Positions 1 through 5,419 of a stretch of DNA of 5,419 nt are shown here, piece by piece (position 1 is the first letter of the stretch; every line of letters starts with the position of its first letter). The notes beneath the pieces are model-generated. The model searched no databases. It was given only the letters and a program-made list of their open reading frames with translations, and was not told the origin of the DNA. The translations under genes were made by a program, and so were the position numbers. Source of the stretch: Chloroflexia bacterium. Lineage in GTDB: Bacteria; Chloroflexota; Chloroflexia; Thermomicrobiales; UBA6265. The stretch is taken from the NCBI GenBank assembly GCA_013696265.1, contig JACCYX010000139.1:1-5419 (forward strand). Direction: 5' to 3'.

Positions 1-1
1 C

Positions 2-1744
2 GAACATGAATATCCGGTCCGGCCCTTGGCACTGCCCGATCCGGTCCGCCGGCTCGCGCCCGCCGAGTTGACGCGGGTACCCGCGGTCGGTCTGTTCGTC
101 CGCCAGGCCCAGGCTGTTCAGCCGCTCTTCGTGGTCACCGACGCCAATGCGGCGGCGGTGTCGGCGATCTGCGCCCGGGTCGATGGCTTGCCGCTCGCCC
201 TGGAACTGGCGGCGGTGCGGATGAAAACGCTCGCGCCGCGGGAACTCGAGTCGCTCCTTGGGAACCGGCTCGGCGTCCTGACCGGGGGGCGGCAGGACCA
301 CCCCGCGCGCCACCGCACGATGCGCTCCACGATCGGCTGGAGCCACGACCTCATGCCGGGTGATGAGCAGGTGACGTTCCGCCGCTTCGCCGTGTTCGCG
401 ACGGGCGCCACGCTCGAATCGGCGGCGGCGGTGATCTTCGATGGCGATGTCCTCGCCGCGCTCGACCACCTGACCGCCTTGCTCGACCAGAGTCTCGTGC
501 AGCGGTACGAGGCAACGGACGGGCAACCACGATTCGCGATGCTGGAGACGATCCGCGAATACGCCCTGCACCAGCTCGCCACCAGCGAGGATGAATCGCT
601 GGCGCGCGACCGGCACGCGGCGCATTTCCTCGACCTGGCCGAGCAGGGCGAAACCGAGCTCAACGGACCGCGGCAGGCGGCGTGGATGGCGCGGCTGGAA
701 ACCGAGTACGGCAACCTGCGCGCCGCGCTGGGGTGGACCATCCAGCGCGGCGATTCGCCGTCGGGCCTCCGCCTCGGCAGCGCGCTCTGGCGCTTCTGGG
801 CCGCGAGTGGTCGGCTCCGGGAGGGCCGGGATTGGCTGGACCAGGCCCTGGCGTTGGAGCCGAATCACGTATCAGTGATCCGTGCACGGGCGCTCCTGCG
901 GCGGGGCAACATCGCCGTTGACCTGGCCAACTTCCCGGCCGCCCGTTCCATGTATGAATCAAGCCTGTCGCTATCCCGGGAATTGGGTGAGGAAGTCGCC
1001 GCCGGCCGCGCCCTGGACGGACTGGGGTTGGTGCTGTTGAGCCAAGGTGATTATCCCGGCGCGCGCGCGGCTTATGAATCTACCTTACAAGCTTGGCTGG
1101 CTCGCGGAGCGAAGCGTGAGGTTGCCTTGGTTCTGTTTAGCCTTGGAAAAGTCGCGATAGCCGAAGGTGATCTCTCAGGTGCTCGCAAAGCGTTCGATGC
1201 GTCACTTTCGATCCGGCGAGACCTGGGAGACACCGGAGGGGCCGCTTGGGGGGCATACTGGCGCGGCAGGATGGAGAGGCTGGAGGGCAAGACCGACAAT
1301 GCGCAGCGCTGGCTAGCCCGGGCGCAGGCGGGCTTTCGCGAGGTGGATGACCGCCTTGGCGCCGCATATGCACTCAATGAACTTGGCAGTCTCGCCCATG
1401 ACCTGGGCGACGACCTTCTTGCCTTGTCGTATCATCTCGACGCCCTTCGTGAACGCGAGGAAGCCGGTGCCATCCAGGAAGTGGTGGAATCTATCGAAGG
1501 CATCGCGGCCGTGGTCCTCAGCCAGAGACAGCTGGAATTGGGGGTGACACTCCTGGCTGCTGCCTCCGCATGGAGACAGATGCATGGCGTGCCTCTGCTG
1601 CCGGCGCTCTGGAGCACGCTCGAGTACGAGTTGGAGCTTGCCCGAACTGACTTACCGTCCATCATGTTTGAGCGCGCTTCGGCAGAAGGCGAGACCGCAT
1701 CCCTTGACGAGGTGATCGATCTCGCCTTGACCATATCGCTCTGA
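2..1744 (+). CDS. ATPase/TPR regulatory protein (AfsR/LuxR-type, NB-ARC-like), 5' partial
   Basis: C-terminal part of a large signal-transduction ATPase; the reading frame is open to the window edge, so the TTG at 26 is internal. The first visible residues (EHEYPVRPLALPDP) match the segment that usually follows the nucleotide-binding core, so Walker A and B lie upstream. Counting from that TTG, a GLPLALELAA motif (residues 54-63) is the NB-ARC GLPL motif. A winged-helix-like segment follows (about 95-180, RHRTMRSTIGWSHDLM). Five TPR units then run at an exact 40-residue spacing, with the conserved Gly at 294, 334, 374, 414 and 454. TPRs bind proteins, and such proteins usually act as transcriptional regulators. 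It ends at TGA 1742-1744 after a typical SLDEVIDLALT tail, with no C-terminal LuxR helix-turn-helix; any DNA-binding domain would be N-terminal and out of view. Family assignment is firm; its target is unknown. Confidence 0.85.
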   Translation, partial: EHEYPVRPLALPDPVRRLAPAELTRVPAVGLFVRQAQAVQPLFVVTDANAAAVSAICARVDGLPLALELAAVRMKTLAPRELESLLGNRLGVLTGGRQDHPARHRTMRSTIGWSHDLMPGDEQVTFRRFAVFATGATLESAAAVIFDGDVLAALDHLTALLDQSLVQRYEATDGQPRFAMLETIREYALHQLATSEDESLARDRHAAHFLDLAEQGETELNGPRQAAWMARLETEYGNLRAALGWTIQRGDSPSGLRLGSALWRFWAASGRLREGRDWLDQALALEPNHVSVIRARALLRRGNIAVDLANFPAARSMYESSLSLSRELGEEVAAGRALDGLGLVLLSQGDYPGARAAYESTLQAWLARGAKREVALVLFSLGKVAIAEGDLSGARKAFDASLSIRRDLGDTGGAAWGAYWRGRMERLEGKTDNAQRWLARAQAGFREVDDRLGAAYALNELGSLAHDLGDDLLALSYHLDALREREEAGAIQEVVESIEGIAAVVLSQRQLELGVTLLAAASAWRQMHGVPLLPALWSTLEYELELARTDLPSIMFERASAEGETASLDEVIDLALTISL

Positions 1745-1853
1745 ACCAGCCTGGAGTGAACTCCTTGGTGCTATTGACCACAGTTCGATTGCGAGTCCGT
1801 GACCATCTTCAACACTTCACGTGGCCGAATTTAACTCTCGATCGATCCCGGGC
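1745..1853. other. convergent intergenic spacer
   Basis: 109 bp between the stop codons of two convergent genes. The only symmetry I see is a short GGAG-TGAA-CTCC hairpin near 1753, too weak and without a T-run to be called a terminator. Nothing else is supported. Confidence 0.5.
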
Positions 1854-2516
1854 TTAGTGGCATGAGCCGCCGCAGCCAGCATCGTCGCCTTCCAACTGGT
1901 ACTCGGCGAGGTACACCACAGCCGGGTGGTACGGATCGACGTTGCCGTACCAGTGCTGCGCACCATCGCCCATTTGCGTGACCGTGCTTCCCGCTGGCAG
2001 GTAGACCGTCTCGCCCGGCTCGAGGATGCACCCGGTTCCTCCGTCACAATCGGTCTGCGCTGGGGTGCATGCAACATCTGGACCGCAAATGACATCGGGT
2101 GCTGGACAAGCAGACGCCGGCTCAACGTGCTCCGGGACCGTTGCGGTGACCACCGTCCCATTAACGGCCGGTTCCAGAAGGGTGTAGCAGACCGCGCCCG
2201 AGTCCACAGTGAGTACGAATGACCCGTCATGCGGGTGCCCCTCGGTGGTTACGGCCCCTAACCAAAGATCGACACGTTTGAGGCGCAGGGTGTACTCCGG
2301 TTCTGGCGTTCCCTGCCCCACGGCGGGTACCGTGGGCAAGGGAATCGTTCCCACGTCCGTTACGGCGATGCCTGGCAAATCCTCGCTTGTCACAGGGCCG
2401 GCGCCCGGCAAGAGATTGTTGAGCGATGCGCCGGACGACGCACCCCAGGTGGCGATGAAGATGACGATGACAATTGCGAGCGAACCGAAGGAAACCGCGG
2501 AAAACGATCGACGCAT
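1854..2516 (-). CDS. secreted or membrane-anchored cupin-like protein with Cys-rich insertion
   Basis: A 220-residue protein starting at ATG (2514-2516) with a good ribosome binding site. The N-terminus has Arg2-Arg3 and a hydrophobic run at about 10-24, then an ASSGA segment at 26-30 that could be a signal peptidase site; an uncleaved anchor is also possible. A low-complexity Pro/Gly/Thr linker (about 35-75) leads to a beta-rich domain. This carries HPH at 94-96, resembling cupin motif 1 but without the usual Glu, and GETVYLPAG at 168-176, which fits the G-x5-P-x-G of cupin motif 2. A later HWYGN at 188-192 fits its H-x3-N part, shifted by an insertion. Between the two motifs lie five cysteines (137, 144, 150, 157, 163), and the protein ends in CGGSCH. 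Probable extracellular binding protein or degenerate enzyme; metal binding is possible but unproven. The cupin call is moderate, export is likely, and the function is unknown. Confidence 0.72.
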   Translation of the reverse strand: MRRSFSAVSFGSLAIVIVIFIATWGASSGASLNNLLPGAGPVTSEDLPGIAVTDVGTIPLPTVPAVGQGTPEPEYTLRLKRVDLWLGAVTTEGHPHDGSFVLTVDSGAVCYTLLEPAVNGTVVTATVPEHVEPASACPAPDVICGPDVACTPAQTDCDGGTGCILEPGETVYLPAGSTVTQMGDGAQHWYGNVDPYHPAVVYLAEYQLEGDDAGCGGSCH

Positions 2517-2523
2517 GGCCGGA

Positions 2524-2533
2524 TCCTCTCTCG
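2524..2533 (-). promoter_or_regulatory. ribosome binding site of the cupin-like gene
   Basis: The minus strand reads GAGAGAGGAT, with AGGA 7 nt before the ATG at 2514-2516. This supports that start codon over downstream alternatives and keeps the whole signal peptide. Confidence 0.6.
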
Positions 2534-2576
2534 AATGTATGCGCGTTCAGTTCACGATATTGCCCCCTTGTCTTGC

Positions 2577-2585
2577 ATCATAGCA
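2577..2585 (-). promoter_or_regulatory. extended -10 promoter element for the cupin-like gene
   Basis: The minus strand reads TGCTATGAT, an exact TGn extension followed by TATGAT, about 60 nt upstream of the start codon. No convincing -35 box lies 16-18 bp upstream, which is acceptable for extended -10 promoters. Prediction from sequence only. Confidence 0.4.
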
Positions 2586-2612
2586 GAAGATATTCCCGGA
2601 GCCTGAAGTGCG

Positions 2613-2640
2613 TTGTGTTTCGCCGGTTCGGCCGTACAAT
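2613..2640 (+). promoter_or_regulatory. sigma-70-like promoter for the peptidase operon
   Basis: TACAAT at 2635-2640 is a close match to the -10 consensus. TTGTGT at 2613-2618, 16 bp upstream, is a weak -35 (three of six matches). Transcription from here would give a leader of roughly 105 nt before the ATG at 2752. It lies in the divergent region, about 30-60 bp from the opposing promoter of the cupin-like gene. Confidence 0.4.
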
Positions 2641-2657
2641 GGTTGAAAGAAAGGGAC

Positions 2658-2725
2658 CCAAATACTTCACATAACTCATTTGGAGCATGCGTCCGGCTCT
2701 GGGAGTTCGAGCCAGCCGTAGGCTG
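2658..2725 (+). other. 5' leader of the peptidase operon with short inverted repeats
   Basis: The predicted leader holds several small symmetries. CCAAAT (2658-2663) pairs with ATTTGG (2678-2683) around a 14-nt gap. GGCTC (2695-2699) pairs with GAGCC (2709-2713). CAGCC (2713-2717) pairs with GGCTG (2721-2725) around GTA. The first could be an operator half-site pair. The last two share base 2713, so they compete at their edge, and they lie just upstream of the ribosome binding site. I recognise no known riboswitch. Stems of this size can arise by chance. Confidence 0.25.
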
Positions 2726-2737
2726 ATCGGATTTCGG

Positions 2738-2748
2738 AAAGGAGGTGA
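2738..2748 (+). promoter_or_regulatory. near-perfect Shine-Dalgarno of the peptidase gene
   Basis: AAAGGAGGTGA is essentially the full complement of the 16S rRNA 3' end and sits 3-8 nt before the ATG at 2752, depending on which bases pair. It fixes the start codon and predicts strong translation once the message is made. Confidence 0.85.
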
Positions 2749-2751
2749 ACC

Positions 2752-3870
2752 ATGGGATCGGCCTATCCCGCTGGTTACAAACACCTTGAGGGACTCCTGT
2801 TCGTCACCACCGAAGACGCGAGATCCGGTTTTGGCATGGACGCAGGGGGTGAGGTCGGGGCGTTTGTTGGTGATCGCCTCTGCATCGTTCCTGGCAAGCC
2901 AACGACTGTTCAGGACGCAGCCAGCCTCGTTCGCCAGAAACTGACGGATGACTCGATCAAGGGCGTGGTGATCCTGGGCGACTACGAGATCGTGCCATCG
3001 TGGGCAATGGTGAGCACGTCGAACCAGTGGCCGGAGACGTGTCCGAACCCGCCGACTGTGGGCTTCGATAAGGACTCGTGGTGGGTCTGGAGCGACGACC
3101 TTTATAGCGACAGGAACAACGTTCGGATGCCGGAAATCCCCGTTTCCCGGATGCCGGTTCCCTATCGTGACGGCTGGTTCCGAGCCGACCCGGCCACGCC
3201 GGCAGCAGGCAGCACCGTCACGATAGGCTTACGAAGTAAAGAGTTTGCCTTCGCCGACTCCGTCTATCAGTTGATAGGACAGGGAGAGGCGATGTGGAAT
3301 TCGCCGCCCACTGCCGCTGGCCAGGCAGCGGGAGCAAGTGGCGCTCTTACCATCCTTGGACCGGGCGACCTGGAGGCTGACCAACTTTACCTCGTGCTGC
3401 ATGGCAGGGCCGACGTAGGTACCCCGTTCAGGGGCGAGGGGGCAGTGGTTGCCGTGAACCTTGCGGTGGTGGGTGGTGACTGGCATTCGCAAGGGCTGAT
3501 CTTTGCCGCGGTGTGCTGGGGAGTCCTGACCGCGAACTCCGCGGCGAGTTCCCACGAGGGCGCCGTCGTCAACGCGCGAACCCCCGATACGTCAATTGCC
3601 TTGGCCCTCCTGGGTCACGGGATGAACGCAATGGTTGGTTTTACCGCCCTGCATTACATCCCGAATGACCCCACAGATGCCTCCCTGGGCTCGCCGCTGC
3701 ACGCCTACTTCTGGCAACACATCACCAACGGGGCGCCTCCGGCGCTGGCCCTCTTCCAGGCCCGCATTCGGTACCTGAATGAGGTTCCCATGACAGGATG
3801 CGACCCCAGTCTGATGGCAAAAGCCATGAAGACCTTCTGGTCCGCGACCTGTCTCGGGTTGGGCTGGTAG
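2752..3870 (+). CDS. caspase-fold cysteine peptidase, gingipain/C25-like, predicted cytoplasmic
   Basis: A 372-residue protein that fits a clan CD cysteine peptidase, closest in pattern to family C25. An N-terminal half holds GVVILGDYEIVP (71-82), WSDDLYSD (113-120) and MPEIPVSRMPV (126-136), which correspond to the GD...IP, SD..Y and PEI.IGR.PV segments seen in gingipain-type catalytic domains. The candidate catalytic His217 lies in LYLVLHGR, and Cys255 in the hydrophobic block LIFAAVCWG, 38 residues later; this order and spacing are those of the clan CD His-Cys dyad. The C-terminal part (SIALALLGHGMNAMVGFTALHY at 281-302, with a terminal helix region PPALALFQARIRYLNE) fits the end of the same fold. 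There is no signal peptide, membrane helix, prodomain or C-terminal sorting domain, unlike secreted gingipains, so it probably works inside the cell. It is the first gene of a two-gene unit. Specificity is not readable from sequence, and activity is inferred. Confidence 0.78.
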   Translation: MGSAYPAGYKHLEGLLFVTTEDARSGFGMDAGGEVGAFVGDRLCIVPGKPTTVQDAASLVRQKLTDDSIKGVVILGDYEIVPSWAMVSTSNQWPETCPNPPTVGFDKDSWWVWSDDLYSDRNNVRMPEIPVSRMPVPYRDGWFRADPATPAAGSTVTIGLRSKEFAFADSVYQLIGQGEAMWNSPPTAAGQAAGASGALTILGPGDLEADQLYLVLHGRADVGTPFRGEGAVVAVNLAVVGGDWHSQGLIFAAVCWGVLTANSAASSHEGAVVNARTPDTSIALALLGHGMNAMVGFTALHYIPNDPTDASLGSPLHAYFWQHITNGAPPALALFQARIRYLNEVPMTGCDPSLMAKAMKTFWSATCLGLGW

Positions 3871-3875
3871 GCGAC

Positions 3876-3885
3876 AAAGGAAGTG
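3876..3885 (+). promoter_or_regulatory. ribosome binding site of the acidic partner gene
   Basis: AAAGGAAGTG lies within the 19-bp gap after the peptidase stop codon, with AAGGA 8 nt before the ATG at 3890. It supports that start and translation from a shared message. Confidence 0.7.
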
Positions 3886-3889
3886 ACCA

Positions 3890-4321
3890 ATGACGGACGA
3901 TAGTGGTCGCGAATCCCAAGAAATCGTTGAGTTGGACGTAACGCCGCCCGAACTGGACCAGTCGGAGTGGGATAGGGCGACCAGTATCATCAAGGAGCAC
4001 TTGTCTCCTGACTACGACCTGGCCATCCAGCCCGGACAGCAGCGGCGGGCGGTTGTCAGGGTACGCGAAGAGAATATGTCGCCGTCGTGGGAGGAACTGC
4101 GGGCCCACTGCGCGAGGATCGCCGAAACCATTCAGCAATACGAGAAACCGGAATTGCCGTCATTCGCGGACGATGAAGCCGCCGAACTCCGGCTCTATCC
4201 GATCAGGCGCAAGGACCGGCCGACGGATGAGGAGCCAAATTCCGTGGTGATCTCGCTGGAGTCAGGCAAGGTCGTCAGCTTCAATCAATCGGAGCCGGAG
4301 TCAGAGGAGAGCTCGGCCTAA
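3890..4321 (+). CDS. small acidic protein paired with the C25-like peptidase, unknown family
   Basis: A 143-residue protein that I do not recognise. It has 33 Asp/Glu against 16 Lys/Arg, a net charge near -17. The N-terminus (1-30) and the C-terminus (EPESEESSA) look disordered. A middle part has a likely helix (about 65-85, WEELRAHCARIAETIQQYEK) and two strand-like pieces: RRAVVRVRE (52-60) and NSVVISLESGKVVSF (117-131). A basic patch, RRKDR at 106-110, stands out between acidic stretches. It has no signal peptide or membrane helix and a single Cys (74). It starts 19 bp after the peptidase stop with its own ribosome binding site, so the two are very likely co-transcribed. It might be an inhibitor, adaptor, chaperone or substrate of the peptidase; this is inference from position only. 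The TAA stop shares its last base with the inverted repeat that follows. Confidence 0.75.
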   Translation: MTDDSGRESQEIVELDVTPPELDQSEWDRATSIIKEHLSPDYDLAIQPGQQRRAVVRVREENMSPSWEELRAHCARIAETIQQYEKPELPSFADDEAAELRLYPIRRKDRPTDEEPNSVVISLESGKVVSFNQSEPESEESSA

Positions 4322-4447
4322 GAGCTTGCGCCAATAGGTGCTGGCCCGCAACGCTGCTCGTACGGGCGGACCCCGGTCGCACATCGGATCTGGCCCGCCA
4401 ACAGCCAGGGTCGTCCGCCCCGATGCCGGCCTATTGGCGCAGGCTCT
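4321..4447. repeat. 127-bp inverted-repeat element, MITE-like or large hairpin
   Basis: The left arm (4321-4338, AGAGCTTGCGCCAATAGG) and right arm (4430-4447, CCTATTGGCGCAGGCTCT) are complementary at 17 of 18 positions. Inside, GGGCGGAC (4364-4371) is exactly complementary to GTCCGCCC (4413-4420), and the pairing can continue past a 3-nt bulge with CCCCGG against CCAGGG, one mismatch. A direct repeat of CTGGCCCGC followed by AAC or CAAC lies at 4341 and 4390. The single strand could therefore fold into one long imperfect hairpin. It contains no gene. It sits between two convergent genes and has no T-run, so it is not a classical intrinsic terminator, though it could end transcription in both directions. 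A mobile-element remnant or a REP-like repeat is equally possible; no clean target duplication is visible. Confidence 0.7.
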
Positions 4448-4564
4448 AATTCGCCATTCCTGTTGGGGGCCGACCAGGGATTGACCCGGAGCGATGCCTC
4501 GGATCGACATTATTCGCCGGCGTCTCCGGGCATGCTCATTGGTGGAATCCTGCACGTTGCATCG
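4448..4564. other. intergenic remainder before the ABC exporter stop codon
   Basis: About 117 bp between the inverted-repeat element and the stop codon of the leftward ABC gene. I see no RNA gene, T-tailed hairpin or convincing short gene here. Confidence 0.45.
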
Positions 4565-5419
4565 CTATCGGTAACTCGCGGCTTGGAGTTCGAAGAGGTC
4601 GGCGTACTGGCCGTCTTGGAGCATCAGTTCGTCGTGCGTGCCCTGCTCGATCAGCCGGCCGTGCTCCAGCACGAAGATGCGGTCGGCCATCCGCGCCGTC
4701 GAGAAGCGGTGCGAAATGTAGAGCGCGATCCGGCCCTCGGTTAGTTCCTTGATTCGGCTGAACAGTTCGTGCTCGGCGCGGGCGTCGAGCGCGGCGGTCG
4801 GTTCGTCGAGTATCAGGATCTGGGCGTCGCGCATGAAGGCGCGGGCGAGGGCGACCTTTTGCCACTCGCCGCCCGAGAGCTGGTGTCCTCCCTCGAACCA
4901 CTTGCCGAGCGCCGTCGCGTAGCCGTCCGGCAACCGCGCGATGACGCGGTCGGCCCCGGCCCGGTCGGCGGCGTCACGGATCGCGGCCAGGTCGCCGATC
5001 CGCTCGACGTTGCCGATGCCGATGTTGTCCGCGGCGCTGAACTGGTAGGTCGCGTAATCCTGGAACATGACGCCGATCTGCTCGCGGAGGTCGACCGGGT
5101 CGTAGTCGCGGAGGTCGACGCCGTTGACGAGAATCTGGCCCTCGTCCGGATCGTAGAGCCGTCCGAGGAGCTTGACGATCGTCGACTTGCCGGCGCCGTT
5201 CTGGCCGACGAGGGCGATCGTTTCCCCCGGCTCGATCGTGAACGAGACGTCCGTCAGGGCGGGGGTGTCGCGGTCGGCGTAGTGGTACGAAACGTTCCGT
5301 AACTCGATGCCCTGGGTGAAGGGTCGCGTCACGGGAACCGGGTTGGCCGGGGCCGAGATGTGCGGCTCGCGTTCGAGCAGCTCGTAGAGGGTCGAGAGGT
5401 AGAGCCCGTTCTCGTAGAT
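4565..5419 (-). CDS. ABC exporter, C-terminal linker and nucleotide-binding domain, 5' partial
   Basis: ATP-hydrolysing half of an ABC transporter. The frame stays open to the window edge: before the GTG at 5330-5332 it reads ENGLYLSTLYELLEREPHI, the usual linker between a membrane domain and the ATPase domain in one-chain exporters. That GTG is thus an internal codon, and the membrane domain lies outside the window. All ATPase motifs are intact (counted from that codon): Walker A GQNGAGKST 43-51, Q-loop Gln91, signature LSGGE 152-156, Walker B ILILDEPTA 172-180, D-loop ALDA 181-184, and H-loop His208 in YISHRF. It should therefore be active, driving export as a dimer at the cytoplasmic membrane. 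The substrate cannot be told from this domain. It ends at TAG (4565-4567), facing the peptidase operon. Confidence 0.93.
   Translation of the reverse strand: MYENGLYLSTLYELLEREPHISAPANPVPVTRPFTQGIELRNVSYHYADRDTPALTDVSFTIEPGETIALVGQNGAGKSTIVKLLGRLYDPDEGQILVNGVDLRDYDPVDLREQIGVMFQDYATYQFSAADNIGIGNVERIGDLAAIRDAADRAGADRVIARLPDGYATALGKWFEGGHQLSGGEWQKVALARAFMRDAQILILDEPTAALDARAEHELFSRIKELTEGRIALYISHRFSTARMADRIFVLEHGRLIEQGTHDELMLQDGQYADLFELQAASYR

Noticed and set aside
118..741. 207-residue minus-strand open frame opposite the regulator
   Set aside because: Ser/Arg/Ala-rich translation typical of the reverse strand of a GC-rich gene; the plus frame has clear NB-ARC and TPR features.
2209..2583. 124-residue plus-strand open frame over the signal peptide of the cupin-like gene
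   Set aside because: Low-complexity translation; the minus frame has a signal peptide, ribosome binding site and cupin-like motifs.
3592..4138. Overlapping minus-strand open frames across the end of the peptidase and the acidic gene
   Set aside because: No recognisable domain or ribosome binding site; they overlap two plus-strand genes that have strong ribosome binding sites.
4321..4447. Integron attC site
   Set aside because: Size and hairpin shape are suggestive, but the GTTRRRY and RYYYAAC core sites are absent at the arm ends and there is no integrase or cassette series.
4321..4447. Classical rho-independent terminator
   Set aside because: The arms are 91 nt apart and no T-run follows on either strand, so only a non-classical terminator role remains possible.
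4319..4448. TA target-site duplication flanking the inverted-repeat element
   Set aside because: TA occurs at 4319-4320 and 4447-4448, but the arms are then offset by one base, so the match is probably accidental.
4301..4555. 84-residue minus-strand open frame across the inverted-repeat element
   Set aside because: Arg-rich, covers both the repeat and the end of the acidic gene, and has no domain or start signal.
4769..5302. 177-residue plus-strand open frame opposite the ABC ATPase
   Set aside because: Val/Asp/Arg-rich shadow of the ABC gene, whose opposite frame carries every expected ATPase motif.

Overview
The window is about 5.4 kb of GC-rich DNA. Codon use, an AfsR/LuxR-type ATPase-TPR regulator, a secreted cupin-like protein and a one-chain ABC exporter suggest a high-GC environmental bacterium. 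A Chloroflexota/Thermomicrobia-like source is my best guess, but no rRNA or marker gene is present and Actinomycetota cannot be excluded.

Layout. (1) Positions 2-1744, + strand: the C-terminal part of a large NB-ARC-like ATPase/TPR regulator, cut by the left window edge. (2) Positions 1854-2516, - strand: a secreted or membrane-anchored cupin-like protein with a cysteine-rich insertion, convergent with the regulator. (3) Positions 2517-2751: a divergent intergenic region with a promoter-like box on each strand, ending in a very strong ribosome binding site. (4) Positions 2752-4321, + strand: a two-gene unit made of a 372-residue caspase-fold (gingipain/C25-like) cysteine peptidase without a signal peptide, and a 143-residue strongly acidic protein of unknown family 19 bp downstream. 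(5) Positions 4321-4447: a 127-bp element bounded by 18-bp inverted repeats matching at 17 of 18 positions, abutting the acidic gene's stop codon. (6) Positions 4565-5419, - strand: the ATPase end of an ABC exporter, cut by the right window edge.

The most interesting part is the peptidase/acidic-protein pair. The peptidase has the His-Gly and hydrophobic-block-Cys-x-Gly signatures of clan CD, plus the C25-like GD...IP, SDD.Y and PEIPVSR.PV segments before them. Having no export signal, it is predicted to act inside the cell, unlike the secreted gingipains. The acidic partner could be an inhibitor, chaperone, adaptor or substrate; the sequence does not decide between these. The genes on either side show no clear functional link to the pair.
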